A stretch of 64,000 nucleotides of DNA from Mycobacterium shinjukuense (lineage in GTDB: Bacteria; Actinomycetota; Actinomycetes; Mycobacteriales; Mycobacteriaceae): positions 1,364,001 to 1,428,000 of the forward strand of contig NZ_AP022575.1 in NCBI RefSeq assembly GCF_010730055.1, written 5' to 3'. The notes under the pieces are model-generated. The model saw only the letters and a program-made list of their open reading frames with translations, did not search any database and was not told where the DNA came from. Shown here one piece after another: positions 33,503 to 41,325 of the stretch. The position numbers and the translations under genes are program-made. How positions within the stretch are numbered: position 1 is the stretch's first letter; each line of letters starts with the position of its first letter.

Positions 33503-35804
33503 TGCGCGCCCGGACACCGACGTCCTGCTGACCGTTGTGTCCGCCGCGGCCGGGCGGATGCGGGTGCACGCCACCGGGTTTCGGTTCGACGCGGTCCGAG
33601 CCGTCGCCATCGAGGACACGATTGGCCGGCTGCCCGGCGTGCGGGCCGTGCAGGCGTATCCGCGAACGGCGTCGGTGGTGATCTGGTATTCGCGGGGGCG
33701 CTGCGACACCGCCGCGATGCTGGCGGCGATCGCCGATGCCGCCCAGCTTCCCGCGGTGACGGTGCCCGCGCGGGCCCCGCACTCGGCCGATATCCGCCGG
33801 GTCGGTGTCGTGCGGAAGGTTATCGACTGGACCGCGCGCACGCGGTCGGGTCGGCGCCGCGACGTGTCGGGCCGCGACGCCTGCGGGTGCGATCACGATG
33901 ACAACGAGGACCGTGCACCCGAGGGGCTCTGGCACGTCTGGAAGCTGCGACGAGCCGCGGTGTCCGGGGCGCTGTGGACCGCCGGGGCGATTGCCGCCTG
34001 GGCCGGTCCGCTCGGGCCGGTCGCGCTGGGACTCAAGGCACTGGCCTTGGCGGTCGGGGCCTCGACGTTCGTGCCGGCCAGCCTCCAGCGAGCGGCCGAG
34101 GGCCGCATCGGCGTGGGCACCTTGATGACCATCGCCGCGGCCGGCGCCGTCGCACTGGGTCAGGTCGGTGAGGCGGCCACCTTGGCATTCCTGTTCTCGA
34201 TCAGCGAGGGCTTGGAGGAATACGCGGTGGCGCGCACCCGGCGCGGCCTGCGGGCCCTGCTGTCACTGGTGCCGGATCGGGCCACGGTGCTGCGGGGGGG
34301 CGCCGAAACCACCGTCGCCACGGCCGATCTGCGCGTCGGCGAGCAGATGATCGTCAAGCCCGGGGAACGCCTCGCCACCGACGGCATCATTCGTGCCGGG
34401 CACACCGCGCTGGACGTCTCGGCGATCACCGGCGAATCGGTGCCGGTGGAGGCCGGGCCCGGTGACGAAGTGTTCGCCGGGTCGATCAACGGCGCCGGCG
34501 TGCTGCAGGTGGAGGTCACCGCGACCGCCGAGGAGAACTCGCTGGCGCGGATCGTGCACATCGTGGAAGCCGAACAGGCCCGCAAGGGCGCTGGTCAGCG
34601 GCTGGCCGATCGCATCGCGCGACCATTGGTGCCCGGCATCATGATCGCCGCCACGCTGATCGCCGCGACTGGCAGCGTGTTGGGTAACCCGCTGGTCTGG
34701 ATCGAACGCGCTCTGGTGGTGCTGGTCGCGGCCTCCCCGTGCGCGCTGGCCATCGCGGTGCCGGTGTCGGTCGTGGCGGCCATCGGCGCCGCCGCCAAAC
34801 TCGGCGTACTCATCAAGGGCGGCGCCGCGCTGGAAGGCCTGGGCACCGTGGGCGACATCGCGCTGGACAAAACCGGAACGTTGACCGCCAACCGGCCCGC
34901 CGTCATCGACGTCGCGACCGCCAACGGCGTCACCCGCGAGCAGGTGCTGGCGGTGGCCGCCGCGTTGGAGGCCCAAAGCGAACACCCGCTGGCCGCCGCC
35001 ATTCTCGCCGCAACCCCGGCACCGACCGCCGCCGCCAGCGACGTGCAGGCCATCCCCGGGGCCGGACTGACCGGGCATCTCGATGGGCATGCCGTCCGCC
35101 TGGGGCGGCCCGGCTGGCTCGACCCGGCCGACCTGGCCGAGCGGGTGGCGCGCATGCAACACGCTGGGGCCACAGCGGTCCTCGTCGAACGCGACCATCA
35201 GCTGCTGGGCGCCATCGCCGTGCGCGACGAACTGCGTCCCGAAGCCAGCGAAGTCATCACCGGGCTACGCGCCGCCGGCTACCGGGTGACGATGCTCACC
35301 GGCGACAACCACGCCACCGCCGCCGCCCTGGCGGCCCAAGCCGGAATCGAGCACGTCCATGCCGAGTTGCGCCCCGAGGACAAGGCCCAGCTGGTCGGCC
35401 GGCTGCGCGCCCAACGACCCACCGCGATGGTCGGCGACGGCGTCAACGACGCTCCGGCCCTGGCCGCCGCCGACCTGGGCATCGCGATGGGCGCAATGGG
35501 AACCGACGTCGCCATCGAAACCGCCGACGTTGCCCTGATGGGCCAAGACCTGCGTCACCTGCCGCAAGCGTTGGACCATGCCCGCCGCTGCCGGCGGATC
35601 ATGCTGCAAAACGTCGGGCTATCGCTGACCATCATCACCGTGCTGATGCCGCTGGCGTTGTTCGGAACCCTCGGCCTGGCCGCGGTCGTGCTGGTGCACG
35701 AACTCACCGAGGTGATCGTGATCGCCAACGGCGTGCGCGCCGGACGCATCACGCCGCTGGTGCCGACCCCGTGCCGTAGCCAACGAAGCGACACATCACG
35801 GTGA
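33489..35804 (+). CDS. ctpG: P1B-type cation-transporting ATPase CtpG
   Basis: At 771 residues it matches the M. tuberculosis length. The order is an N-terminal domain with a possible metal-binding CGCDHDDNED, the transmembrane SPC metal site in AASPCALAIAVP, the phosphorylation motif DKTGTLT near residue 460, the HP motif SEHPLAAA, and GDGVNDAPALAAADLGIAMG. It should export a soft divalent metal (Cd or Pb class) across the membrane, under CmtR control. The ATG at 33489 lies inside the DUF1490 gene. In M. tuberculosis the region beyond ctpG holds mazF6 and erm(37); here it holds toxin-antitoxin genes. Confidence 0.95.
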   Translation: MLTADARPDTDVLLTVVSAAAGRMRVHATGFRFDAVRAVAIEDTIGRLPGVRAVQAYPRTASVVIWYSRGRCDTAAMLAAIADAAQLPAVTVPARAPHSADIRRVGVVRKVIDWTARTRSGRRRDVSGRDACGCDHDDNEDRAPEGLWHVWKLRRAAVSGALWTAGAIAAWAGPLGPVALGLKALALAVGASTFVPASLQRAAEGRIGVGTLMTIAAAGAVALGQVGEAATLAFLFSISEGLEEYAVARTRRGLRALLSLVPDRATVLRGGAETTVATADLRVGEQMIVKPGERLATDGIIRAGHTALDVSAITGESVPVEAGPGDEVFAGSINGAGVLQVEVTATAEENSLARIVHIVEAEQARKGAGQRLADRIARPLVPGIMIAATLIAATGSVLGNPLVWIERALVVLVAASPCALAIAVPVSVVAAIGAAAKLGVLIKGGAALEGLGTVGDIALDKTGTLTANRPAVIDVATANGVTREQVLAVAAALEAQSEHPLAAAILAATPAPTAAASDVQAIPGAGLTGHLDGHAVRLGRPGWLDPADLAERVARMQHAGATAVLVERDHQLLGAIAVRDELRPEASEVITGLRAAGYRVTMLTGDNHATAAALAAQAGIEHVHAELRPEDKAQLVGRLRAQRPTAMVGDGVNDAPALAAADLGIAMGAMGTDVAIETADVALMGQDLRHLPQALDHARRCRRIMLQNVGLSLTIITVLMPLALFGTLGLAAVVLVHELTEVIVIANGVRAGRITPLVPTPCRSQRSDTSR

Positions 35805-36023
35805 CATTGGATCCGGGTGTTGTCGGCGCGCGCGGTGCGACGCGGTTTGAGTGGCGAGCCCACCCGGCGGCGCCGAACCGTGTTCCACCGGCCGGTTTTC
35901 CGGTGTGCGATGGGGTCGATCCGCTGCGCGGGGAAGTTTTTCGGGCGTCGGCACAAAACGTCACAGTGACGAAATGCGGGCTGGCCGATTCTCTCCGTTG
36001 GTGCTACCTATTGGCACCAGGAC

Positions 36024-36055
36024 ATGCGAATATGCATGATAATATGCGAATATGC
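36024..36055 (+). promoter_or_regulatory. Two ATGCGAATATGC direct repeats overlapping a vapB start
   Basis: The 12-bp sequence ATGCGAATATGC occurs at 36024-36035 and 36044-36055. The second copy contains the vapB initiation codon (ATG at 36052). The 20-bp spacing is close to two helical turns, as expected for a VapBC operator. No SD is visible, so the message may be leaderless or begin within the repeat region. The rest of the 247-bp gap from ctpG shows no gene. Confidence 0.6.
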
Positions 36056-36297
36056 CTAAGACGGTTCAGATTCGCGACATCGACGACGAGGTGTATGCCG
36101 GCCTGCTGCGTCGCGCCGGCGAGGAGGGGATCACGGTGCCGGAATTGCTGCGCCGTGAGGCGGCCCGATTGGCGGCCCGGCCGTCGGTGGCGCAGTGGCT
36201 GGCGCGCACCGGGCGGCGGCCCTCAGCGGTGTCCACGGCCGAGGTGCTGGCGACCTTGGACGAGTGGCGTGGCGAGTGGCCGGATGCTCGTCGTTGA
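36052..36297 (+). CDS. VapB-type antitoxin, ribbon-helix-helix
   Basis: This 81-residue antitoxin starts with a short beta strand and helices (KTVQIRDIDDEVYAGLLRRAGEEGITVPELLRREAARLA), characteristic of RHH/CopG-like VapB. The C-terminal tail (TLDEWRGEWPDARR) is acidic and aromatic, as in toxin-binding tails. It overlaps the toxin gene by 14 bases. Confidence 0.88.
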   Translation: MPKTVQIRDIDDEVYAGLLRRAGEEGITVPELLRREAARLAARPSVAQWLARTGRRPSAVSTAEVLATLDEWRGEWPDARR

Positions 36298-36682
36298 TGC
36301 CTCGTGCCTGTTCGAGGTCGTAGCGGACACCCCCCGGGCGGGTGCGATCGCGACCCGGTTGGCCGCCGATACCGATCAGGCGGCGCCACATGTGGTTGAC
36401 GTCGAGGTGATGGGGGTGATCCGCGCCCAGTACCTCAAGGGGCACCTGGACGGCACAGCCGCAAGTCAGGCGGTCGCCGATTTGCGGGATTGGCCGGGCG
36501 AGCGTATCGGGCATCGGTGGCTGCTGGAGCGGGCCTGGGAGCTGCGAGACTCGGTGCGGGGATGGGATGCGTTCTACGTGGCGCTGGCGGAGGTATTCGA
36601 TGCAACGCTGCTGACGATGGACGAACGACTGGCCCGCGCGCACGGGCCCACCTGCCGGATCGAAGTCCTAGGCATCGCGTGA
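36284..36682 (+). CDS. VapC-type PIN-domain toxin
   Basis: This 132-residue PIN ribonuclease has active-site acids in VVDASCLFEV, VDVEVMGVIR and GWDAFYVALAE, and the terminal acid in TMDERLARA. I chose the ATG at 36284, inside the antitoxin gene; the longer open frame beginning at 35801 is not coding before this point. Confidence 0.88.
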   Translation: MLVVDASCLFEVVADTPRAGAIATRLAADTDQAAPHVVDVEVMGVIRAQYLKGHLDGTAASQAVADLRDWPGERIGHRWLLERAWELRDSVRGWDAFYVALAEVFDATLLTMDERLARAHGPTCRIEVLGIA

Positions 36683-36740
36683 TCGTCGCTGACCAAACGG
36701 GTGCCCCAACGCAACGTCACCATGACGAACCTCTGAGGAG

Positions 36741-36938
36741 GTGCGGCGTTCGGTCGCGTCCCAACGTCTGCACTGCTGCATCGCCCGCGACTTGGTCTTC
36801 GAGCACGCCGGTGACTACGACACCCGGTGGTCGGCGATCAAGGCGATCGCGGGCTAGTTGGGGATGAGCCCGGCAGTGCTGGTCTAGGCGTGGTCTAGGC
36901 GGCGCCAACGACAACAGCGGCGCCGGACGCCGAAGTCC
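36741..36938 (+). pseudogene. Degenerate IS3-family orfA transposase fragment
   Basis: In one frame the stretch reads RDLVFEHAGDYDTRWSAIKAIAG-stop-LGMSPAVLV-stop-AWSRRRQ. This follows the OrfA pattern of IS6110/IS3 elements (acidic D/E-x-W-AI-x-A-LG-x-V-x-W). Two in-frame stops and no OrfB show it is dead. No terminal inverted repeats were found. It sits between two VapBC modules and hints at how the island was assembled. Confidence 0.55.
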
Positions 36939-36998
36939 GTGTCGGGGAGGTGGTTTCCAGCGAAATCATGGTTACCAAGTTTATGGTATTTTAATGGT

Positions 36999-37232
36999 GT
37001 GCGGACTACCATCGATAAGGCCGGTCGTTTGGTGATCCCAAAGTCACTACGCGAACAGTCGGGCATCATCTCGGGTGAGGTGGAGGTATCGCTGGATGGG
37101 GCTGCTATCCGGATCGAAAGCGTGGTAGCCGACAACCTTGTCGAAGAGGACGGGTTACTCCTCCTTCCCAGTGGCGGGCCAGCGCTTGATGCCGACGCGG
37201 TTAGGGAGTTACGGCTTGCCGACCAGCGCTGA
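36999..37232 (+). CDS. VapB-type antitoxin, AbrB/MazE fold
   Basis: This 77-residue antitoxin has a swapped-hairpin AbrB DNA-binding domain (VRTTIDKAGRLVIPKSLREQSGI). I chose the GTG at 36999 since the AbrB strand begins there; the out-of-frame ATG at 36994 and the upstream open frame are not used. An AT-rich TTTATGGTATTTTAATGG lies just before it. It overlaps the toxin by 17 bases. Confidence 0.85.
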   Translation: MRTTIDKAGRLVIPKSLREQSGIISGEVEVSLDGAAIRIESVVADNLVEEDGLLLLPSGGPALDADAVRELRLADQR

Positions 37233-37650
37233 ACATGCCCTAGTCGACACCAGCGCGGCCCTTGCGCTGGTGCAGCGCGAGAACCCATTTCACCTTGCCG
37301 CTCGAGCAAGGCTGCTCGCATGCCGACGTGGGCTGTCGGGGCATGCCGCGGTGGAGCTGTTGTCGGTACTGACGCGACTGCGGCCGCCGCAGCGCCTGAG
37401 TCCGGTTGCGGCACTGCGCCTTGAGGAGACCAATTTTCCGGAGTCTCGCTTCCTGTCCGCCGCGGATACGAAGGGTCTATTGCGGGAGTTCGCGGAAGCG
37501 GGCTTGGCCGGCGGCGCGCTGTACGACGGTCTCGTGGGTGCGGCTGCTCGTAAGCACAAGCTGCCCCTCGTCACGTGCGACCGACGGGCCGAACCGACAT
37601 ATCGACTGCTCGGTGCCGACTACGAACTGCTATCGCCGATTTCGCGCTAA
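37216..37650 (+). CDS. VapC-type PIN-domain toxin
   Basis: This PIN toxin of about 144 residues has acids in HALVDTSAALALV, AAVELLSVL and ALYDGLVGAAA, with a final Asp in VTCDRRA. The TTG at 37216, preceded by GGAG, begins right before the PIN strand and overlaps the antitoxin end. A longer frame from 37138 is a shadow of the antitoxin gene. Confidence 0.84.
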   Translation: MPTSAEHALVDTSAALALVQRENPFHLAARARLLACRRGLSGHAAVELLSVLTRLRPPQRLSPVAALRLEETNFPESRFLSAADTKGLLREFAEAGLAGGALYDGLVGAAARKHKLPLVTCDRRAEPTYRLLGADYELLSPISR

Positions 37651-38144
37651 TGGCAAAACTCACGAGTGAGCGAACGAAAGATACGTCGAGGAAGGCCACG
37701 GAGACCATCCACGGATTCAGGCTAAGGAGTCGTGCCTCCGCTGCCGCGGCAACTCAATGCCGATAAGCGACATTATGTCAGGTAACCGTCGAGGACCAGG
37801 ATGTGCTGGCCGGTCAGGCGGCGTTGGCCCCCCCGTCCGCTACGTCACTACTCGCGAAGGCTCGACTTCGGGCAGCTGCTGCGGGCCCACAACGGCGAAG
37901 TTGGATAAAGATCGCGCCCTTCGACTGTGACGACGATACGGGCGTGCGCTCCGGCCGCTGGGTATGATTTCCCCGGTCGAGTTCGAAAACCGACTCACTC
38001 AGACGGCACAAGCCGCCTGACCCTGTGTCCACCATTACGGGTCAACCCCACTAGGACGTAACTATACGGCGGATTCGAACCATGGCGAGTTCCCGCACAG
38101 TTCATGGATAATCGACATTATCCATGAACAAAGGGCTCATCTGA
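37651..38144. other. 494-bp gap without an identifiable gene
   Basis: I see no recognisable gene, RNA or repeat. A frame on the + strand stays open at about 37788-37964 (reading VEDQDVLAGQAALAPPSATSLLAKARLRAAAA...), with gene-like composition but no start codon or SD, so it may be a decayed fragment. Around 38105-38130 there is a short inverted repeat TGGATAATCGACATTATCCA, downstream of the convergent vapC stop, which could act as a hairpin. Confidence 0.4.
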
Positions 38145-38567
38145 TTAGATGCTCCCGCGTGCTAGCACCCAGCGGTGCTGGAACGCCAATACCGTCGCCG
38201 CCGTTTCGAAGTCGGCATCATAGTGGACAACGGTGAGTTGGTCTGCAGCCGCGAGGGTGGCGGTAAGCAGGTCGGCCATGCCGACGGCTCGATGTTGGCC
38301 GGTTCGCGCCAATGCTCGCTGTGCGCCCAGTGCGGTCTGCCAATGCTCGTCATTGGTCGGCAGATACTCGTAGGCGTCGCGGCGGTCCGCCCAGAGCTGT
38401 TCGTATTCGGCCGGGCCGCGGGCGCTGTAGAGCGCTTCGGCATCCAGCGACGCTGTTGTCGCAACCACGCCGCCTTCGATAAGTGGTCGCAGGCGCCGCG
38501 ATACCTCTGGGTGGCGCATCCTCGCGGCGGCGCTGGTATCGATGAGATAACGGGCGATCAGCGCCAC
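38145..38567 (-). CDS. VapC-type PIN-domain toxin
   Basis: This 140-residue PIN ribonuclease has acids in RYLIDTSAAARM, ASLDAEALYSA, GMADLLTATLAAA and HYDADFETAA. The GTG start overlaps the antitoxin stop by 10 bases. All catalytic positions are intact, so it should be active. Confidence 0.9.
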   Translation of the reverse strand: MALIARYLIDTSAAARMRHPEVSRRLRPLIEGGVVATTASLDAEALYSARGPAEYEQLWADRRDAYEYLPTNDEHWQTALGAQRALARTGQHRAVGMADLLTATLAAADQLTVVHYDADFETAATVLAFQHRWVLARGSI

Positions 38568-38764
38568 ACTTCCCCGCGCTCATCCGGATTGGCCATGCCC
38601 TCAAGCCCGCCATGTTCAAGCCAGTCGATCTGGCGGGCCCGCGCGGACTTGGCCGCCACTTGCTGCAGCGCGATCCGCACGGTGTCTGATACTCCAGTGG
38701 TCCTTAGTTCTCGCTGCGCGGCTGCCAGGAGCTCATCGTCGAGGTCGATCAATCTCTTGGGCAT
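38558..38764 (-). CDS. VapB-type antitoxin, ribbon-helix-helix
   Basis: This 68-residue RHH antitoxin has the common mycobacterial pattern MPKRLIDLDDELLAAAQRELRTTGVSDTVRIAL. I chose the ATG at 38764, the family start; the frame upstream crosses the promoter repeat and is not coding. The tail (QIDWLEHGGLEGM) would bind the toxin. Confidence 0.88.
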   Translation of the reverse strand: MPKRLIDLDDELLAAAQRELRTTGVSDTVRIALQQVAAKSARARQIDWLEHGGLEGMANPDERGEVWR

Positions 38765-38780
38765 GCCGCCCCCATCTTGC

Positions 38781-38810
38781 GTATATATGCATTGCCCAGC
38801 CAGTATATAC
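38781..38810. promoter_or_regulatory. GTATATA...TATATAC inverted repeat, VapB operator candidate
   Basis: GTATATA (38781-38787) and TATATAC (38804-38810) form a perfect 7-bp inverted repeat with a 16-nt spacer. It lies 16 bp upstream of the antitoxin ATG. The AT-rich arms also offer a -10 region. Confidence 0.6.
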
Positions 38811-39229
38811 TTCAAAGGTTCATGGACGAGGAAAATCCGGTGTGATTTAGCACTGCCCAAGTCTTCACAACCGATACGGTGTGTGTCGCACGCTTGGGTA
38901 GGCGGCCCCCTTATCTGTGTTGGGGACCCCCGAAAAGGTGGATCCGGGTTGGTCGTTGTTGTTTGGCCCGTGCTCCCCGCTCCGTGTTGAGGGGCGGTGG
39001 ACCGCAGTCGGGGTCGAGGTGGAGCGCCCGCAGCGCAGCGAGGACGAACGACCTCGAGGCCGACGAGGATCCGCCGCATACTGGGTCGGCGCGGAGCGAG
39101 GCAAAGACGTTGCGGTTCAAATCATGTGACGCCTCCGTAAGTGCTGAGGGGTCGAAGACAGCAAGCGTGGCGTGCCGGCGCCCAGCCTTATCTGGGTCCA
39201 CGGACGACGGTCCGGCGAGATGATGATGG
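38811..39229. other. 419-bp gap, no recognised gene
   Basis: No gene is recognised. A minus-strand frame from 39201 to 38911 stays open (DPDKAGRRHATLAVFDPSAL...) and is rich in Ala, Arg and Ser, but has no SD or family match that I know. The phrase CTTATCTG occurs near both ends (about 38911 and 39188), next to runs of C and GG(A/T)CC, which may mark a small element. Its identity is unresolved. Confidence 0.35.
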
Positions 39230-39631
39230 ATGGGGTGCCCGGCGTGCGGGCTGGTGATGGAGGGGTATAAGGTACGTGTGGGAACGGATGGCTCCGTCTC
39301 GTCGTACCTCGTTGCCCATTACCGGGAGTGGTCGCAATCGGCCGATCACGCTGTCCGCACCAACGTGAGCCAGAAGGTCCGCGCGCTCGGGTTGATCGTT
39401 CAGTTAACTGCAGTCACATTCCTCGCGGCTTCGCTCGGGCTCGAGCTTTACAGCTCGAAGGCGACTCCTACCGGCTACGTGACCACCAAGCCGCCGCTGA
39501 CAGCCTCCGCCGCGCCGCAGCAGCCGCCCGAGAACCGCTACGCTGATCCCTGCCCTCGGATGGGGAACTTCGGTGAGCACATCTGGGGAATTTCGACGAG
39601 CGTCATCAGCGGTGGCAGCGAGGCCCTCTAG
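39230..39631 (+). CDS. Hypothetical protein with one membrane segment
   Basis: This frame of up to 133 residues has one clear hydrophobic helix (LGLIVQLTAVTFLAASLGLEL) near residues 51-73, a short cytoplasmic-type N-terminus and a Pro/Ala-rich outer part. Alternative starts are the ATG at 39257 and GTGs nearby; no SD decides. I recognise no family. It converges on and overlaps the CBM2 gene by 4 bases. It could be a single-pass membrane protein or a chance frame. Confidence 0.4.
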   Translation: MGCPACGLVMEGYKVRVGTDGSVSSYLVAHYREWSQSADHAVRTNVSQKVRALGLIVQLTAVTFLAASLGLELYSSKATPTGYVTTKPPLTASAAPQQPPENRYADPCPRMGNFGEHIWGISTSVISGGSEAL

Positions 39632-40056
39632 GTGCAGAAATATTGCCCGTTGAGCAGACAATTCTGGGGTGGCGAGTAGGAACCGGTCAGCACGCCCCTG
39701 AAGCCGCCCGTGGCTGAACCACCGGGTGCAATGATGCGATTCCAATTCGCGGGGGTGAGAACATAGTGCGTGCCAGAATGCGCAAGGGTGCTGTTCCACG
39801 TGTGCGAGACGGATTCGCCTACCGGCAAGTCGAATTCAAGCTTCCAGTCGGTTAGCGGCACCGTGCTCAAGTTTGTGATGGTGAAGTGGGCGATGAAACC
39901 GGTCTGCCACGTCGATGTCACCGACAACGTCGCCGTGGCCGCAGCCGCATGAGCTACGGGGGTGATGGCGAGTCCGAGGATGGCAGCTAGCAATGCCGAC
40001 ACGGTTGCGTGAAGCGCTGTCCGCCAGCGCTTCACGCAATTGTTCAGTCCGGCCAT
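39628..40056 (-). CDS. Secreted CBM2 carbohydrate-binding protein (Rv1987 homologue)
   Basis: This 142-residue secreted protein has a Sec signal peptide (KRWRTALHATVSALLAAILGLAITPVAHA, cleavage after AHA) and a family 2 carbohydrate-binding module (WQTGFIAHFTITNLSTVPLTDWKLEFDL; TWNSTLAHSGTHYVLTPANWN; a Cys pair in the C-terminal CLLNGQYFCT). The aromatic residues of the binding face are kept. There is no catalytic domain, although M. tuberculosis Rv1987 was labelled a possible chitinase. I chose the ATG at 40056. The 290-bp region upstream shows no gene. Confidence 0.9.
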   Translation of the reverse strand: MAGLNNCVKRWRTALHATVSALLAAILGLAITPVAHAAAATATLSVTSTWQTGFIAHFTITNLSTVPLTDWKLEFDLPVGESVSHTWNSTLAHSGTHYVLTPANWNRIIAPGGSATGGFRGVLTGSYSPPQNCLLNGQYFCT

Positions 40057-40346
40057 AGTGGCCAACACTAAAGCCACACGGGCGCTATCGGCCGCCCCTT
40101 CGCAAGCAAGCTGCAGTAACTTTGCTCAACCGAAACCGTCATGACATTTTGGCCACGATCCACCCTGAACCATGGATCGGCCTGGCTGGCGCGGCCGGCC
40201 GGTTGGGCGGGAGCCCGGCGGAATCGAATATGGCGGGTTACCAGTAAAAGACTGCAATGACGACGCCTTCGTCAGCTACCGCGCCAACTACCGCGCCCGG
40301 AGTCGAATGTTCCGACACGGCGTTTCTTCGCGTGGTTCGGCGGGAC

Positions 40347-40730
40347 TCAGGTTTGGACTGGCACGCTGCGTTTGCGTGCCGCGACAGCGAGCGCGTCGTC
40401 AAAGGTGGCGAGGCTTGCCTGGTAATGAATTGCGACGTCCAGGACGCAGCAATCAGGCAGCTTTAGCTCGCTGCTGGCGCGTAGTTCGGCGAGACGCAGC
40501 GGCTCGCCATCGTCGTGCGGGGCAACGACGATGCCGGCGGAACGCAGATCGTGGAGCATCGATGCTCCCTGCCCCACGCGGACGCCACCGACGAGGACCT
40601 CCGCCAGGGTGATGGTGTGCACCAGCATCTGTCCAGGTGTGCCGGCAAGCAGAATCGCGGTAGCCGCCTCATGATGAGGGTCGCCGGGGTTCAAATGCGC
40701 GATCAGCACGCTCGCGTCCAGCGCGATCAC
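40347..40730 (-). CDS. VapC-type PIN-domain toxin
   Basis: This 127-residue PIN toxin has acids in MIALDASVLIAHL, TITLAEVLVG, VLDVAIHYQA and TFDDALAVAA. The GTG start overlaps the antitoxin stop by 4 bases (GTGA). All key residues are present. Confidence 0.9.
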   Translation of the reverse strand: MIALDASVLIAHLNPGDPHHEAATAILLAGTPGQMLVHTITLAEVLVGGVRVGQGASMLHDLRSAGIVVAPHDDGEPLRLAELRASSELKLPDCCVLDVAIHYQASLATFDDALAVAARKRSVPVQT

Positions 40731-40990
40731 GTGGGCCAGTCCGCCCGAAGCTCGGCCAGATAGTCAGGCCCAAACGCCTCAGGGTAGCGGCCACTGCTTG
40801 CCAACACGGCGGCACGGTGTGCCCCGTCCTCCGCGCGCTCATCGCGCTCGAGGATGCCGCCGCCCACCTCGATCAGGCGTCGCAATAGCGTGGAACGGGG
40901 CTCGCCGGGCCATCGCTTGGCGGCCCGGTCCAACGCCTGAGCTACCTCTGGGGTTTCGGTTACTTGGTAGCGGGGACGGGTGGTCGGCAT
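40727..40990 (-). CDS. VapB-type antitoxin
   Basis: This 87-residue antitoxin (RYQVTETPEVAQALDRAAKRWPGEPRSTLLRRLIEVGG) belongs to the small RHH-like antitoxins found with PIN toxins in mycobacteria. The C-terminus ends in LAELRADWPT. The ATG at 40990 (or 40996, two residues longer) starts just after the palindromic operator. It is translationally coupled to vapC. Confidence 0.85.
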   Translation of the reverse strand: MPTTRPRYQVTETPEVAQALDRAAKRWPGEPRSTLLRRLIEVGGGILERDERAEDGAHRAAVLASSGRYPEAFGPDYLAELRADWPT

Positions 40991-40998
40991 CCACATAA

Positions 40999-41026
40999 GT
41001 GTACCACTTTTCGCCGGGTGGTACAC
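40999..41026. promoter_or_regulatory. GTGTACCAC...GTGGTACAC operator palindrome
   Basis: Perfect 9-bp inverted arms at 40999-41007 and 41018-41026, with a 10-nt spacer, lie immediately upstream of the antitoxin start. The palindrome also sits between this leftward operon and the rightward MazEF-type pair, about 54 bp from its start, so it may affect both. Confidence 0.65.
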
Positions 41027-41079
41027 CTACTTACTTCCTCGGCCACGTACGCGTGGCACATCGGTGGCATAGTTGTGGC

Positions 41080-41325
41080 ATGAACCGCATGAACCGCATA
41101 CGGTTGAGCACCACGGTTGACGCCACGCTATTGCGCAGTGCGCGCGGCCTGCGGGTAGGCATCACTGACGCCGCCCTCATCGATGAGGCTCTCGGTGCCT
41201 TGCTCGCTCGTTATCGGTCGGCCGAGGTGGACGCGAGCTACGCCGCCTACGACGAGCATCCGGCGGATGAGCCCGATGAGTGGGGCGATCTAGCATCGTG
41301 GCGGCGAGCCGCTGGGGCCTCGTGA
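41080..41325 (+). CDS. MazE5-like antitoxin
   Basis: This antitoxin of about 81 residues (MNRIRLSTTVDATLLRSARGLRVGITDAALIDEALGALLARYR) resembles M. tuberculosis MazE5 (Rv1943c), including the tail DEWGDLASWRRAAG. The ATG at 41080 and another at 41089 are both possible. The stop overlaps the toxin start in GTGA. The longer frame from 40999 is spurious. Confidence 0.82.
   Translation: MNRMNRIRLSTTVDATLLRSARGLRVGITDAALIDEALGALLARYRSAEVDASYAAYDEHPADEPDEWGDLASWRRAAGAS

Noticed and set aside
34263..35198. Minus-strand frame of 311 codons within ctpG
   Set aside because: It is antisense to the P-type ATPase catalytic core and has a shadow composition.
37814..38035. Minus-strand ORF of 73 codons
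   Set aside because: No SD, no motif and no neighbour link; better treated as part of an unassigned gap.
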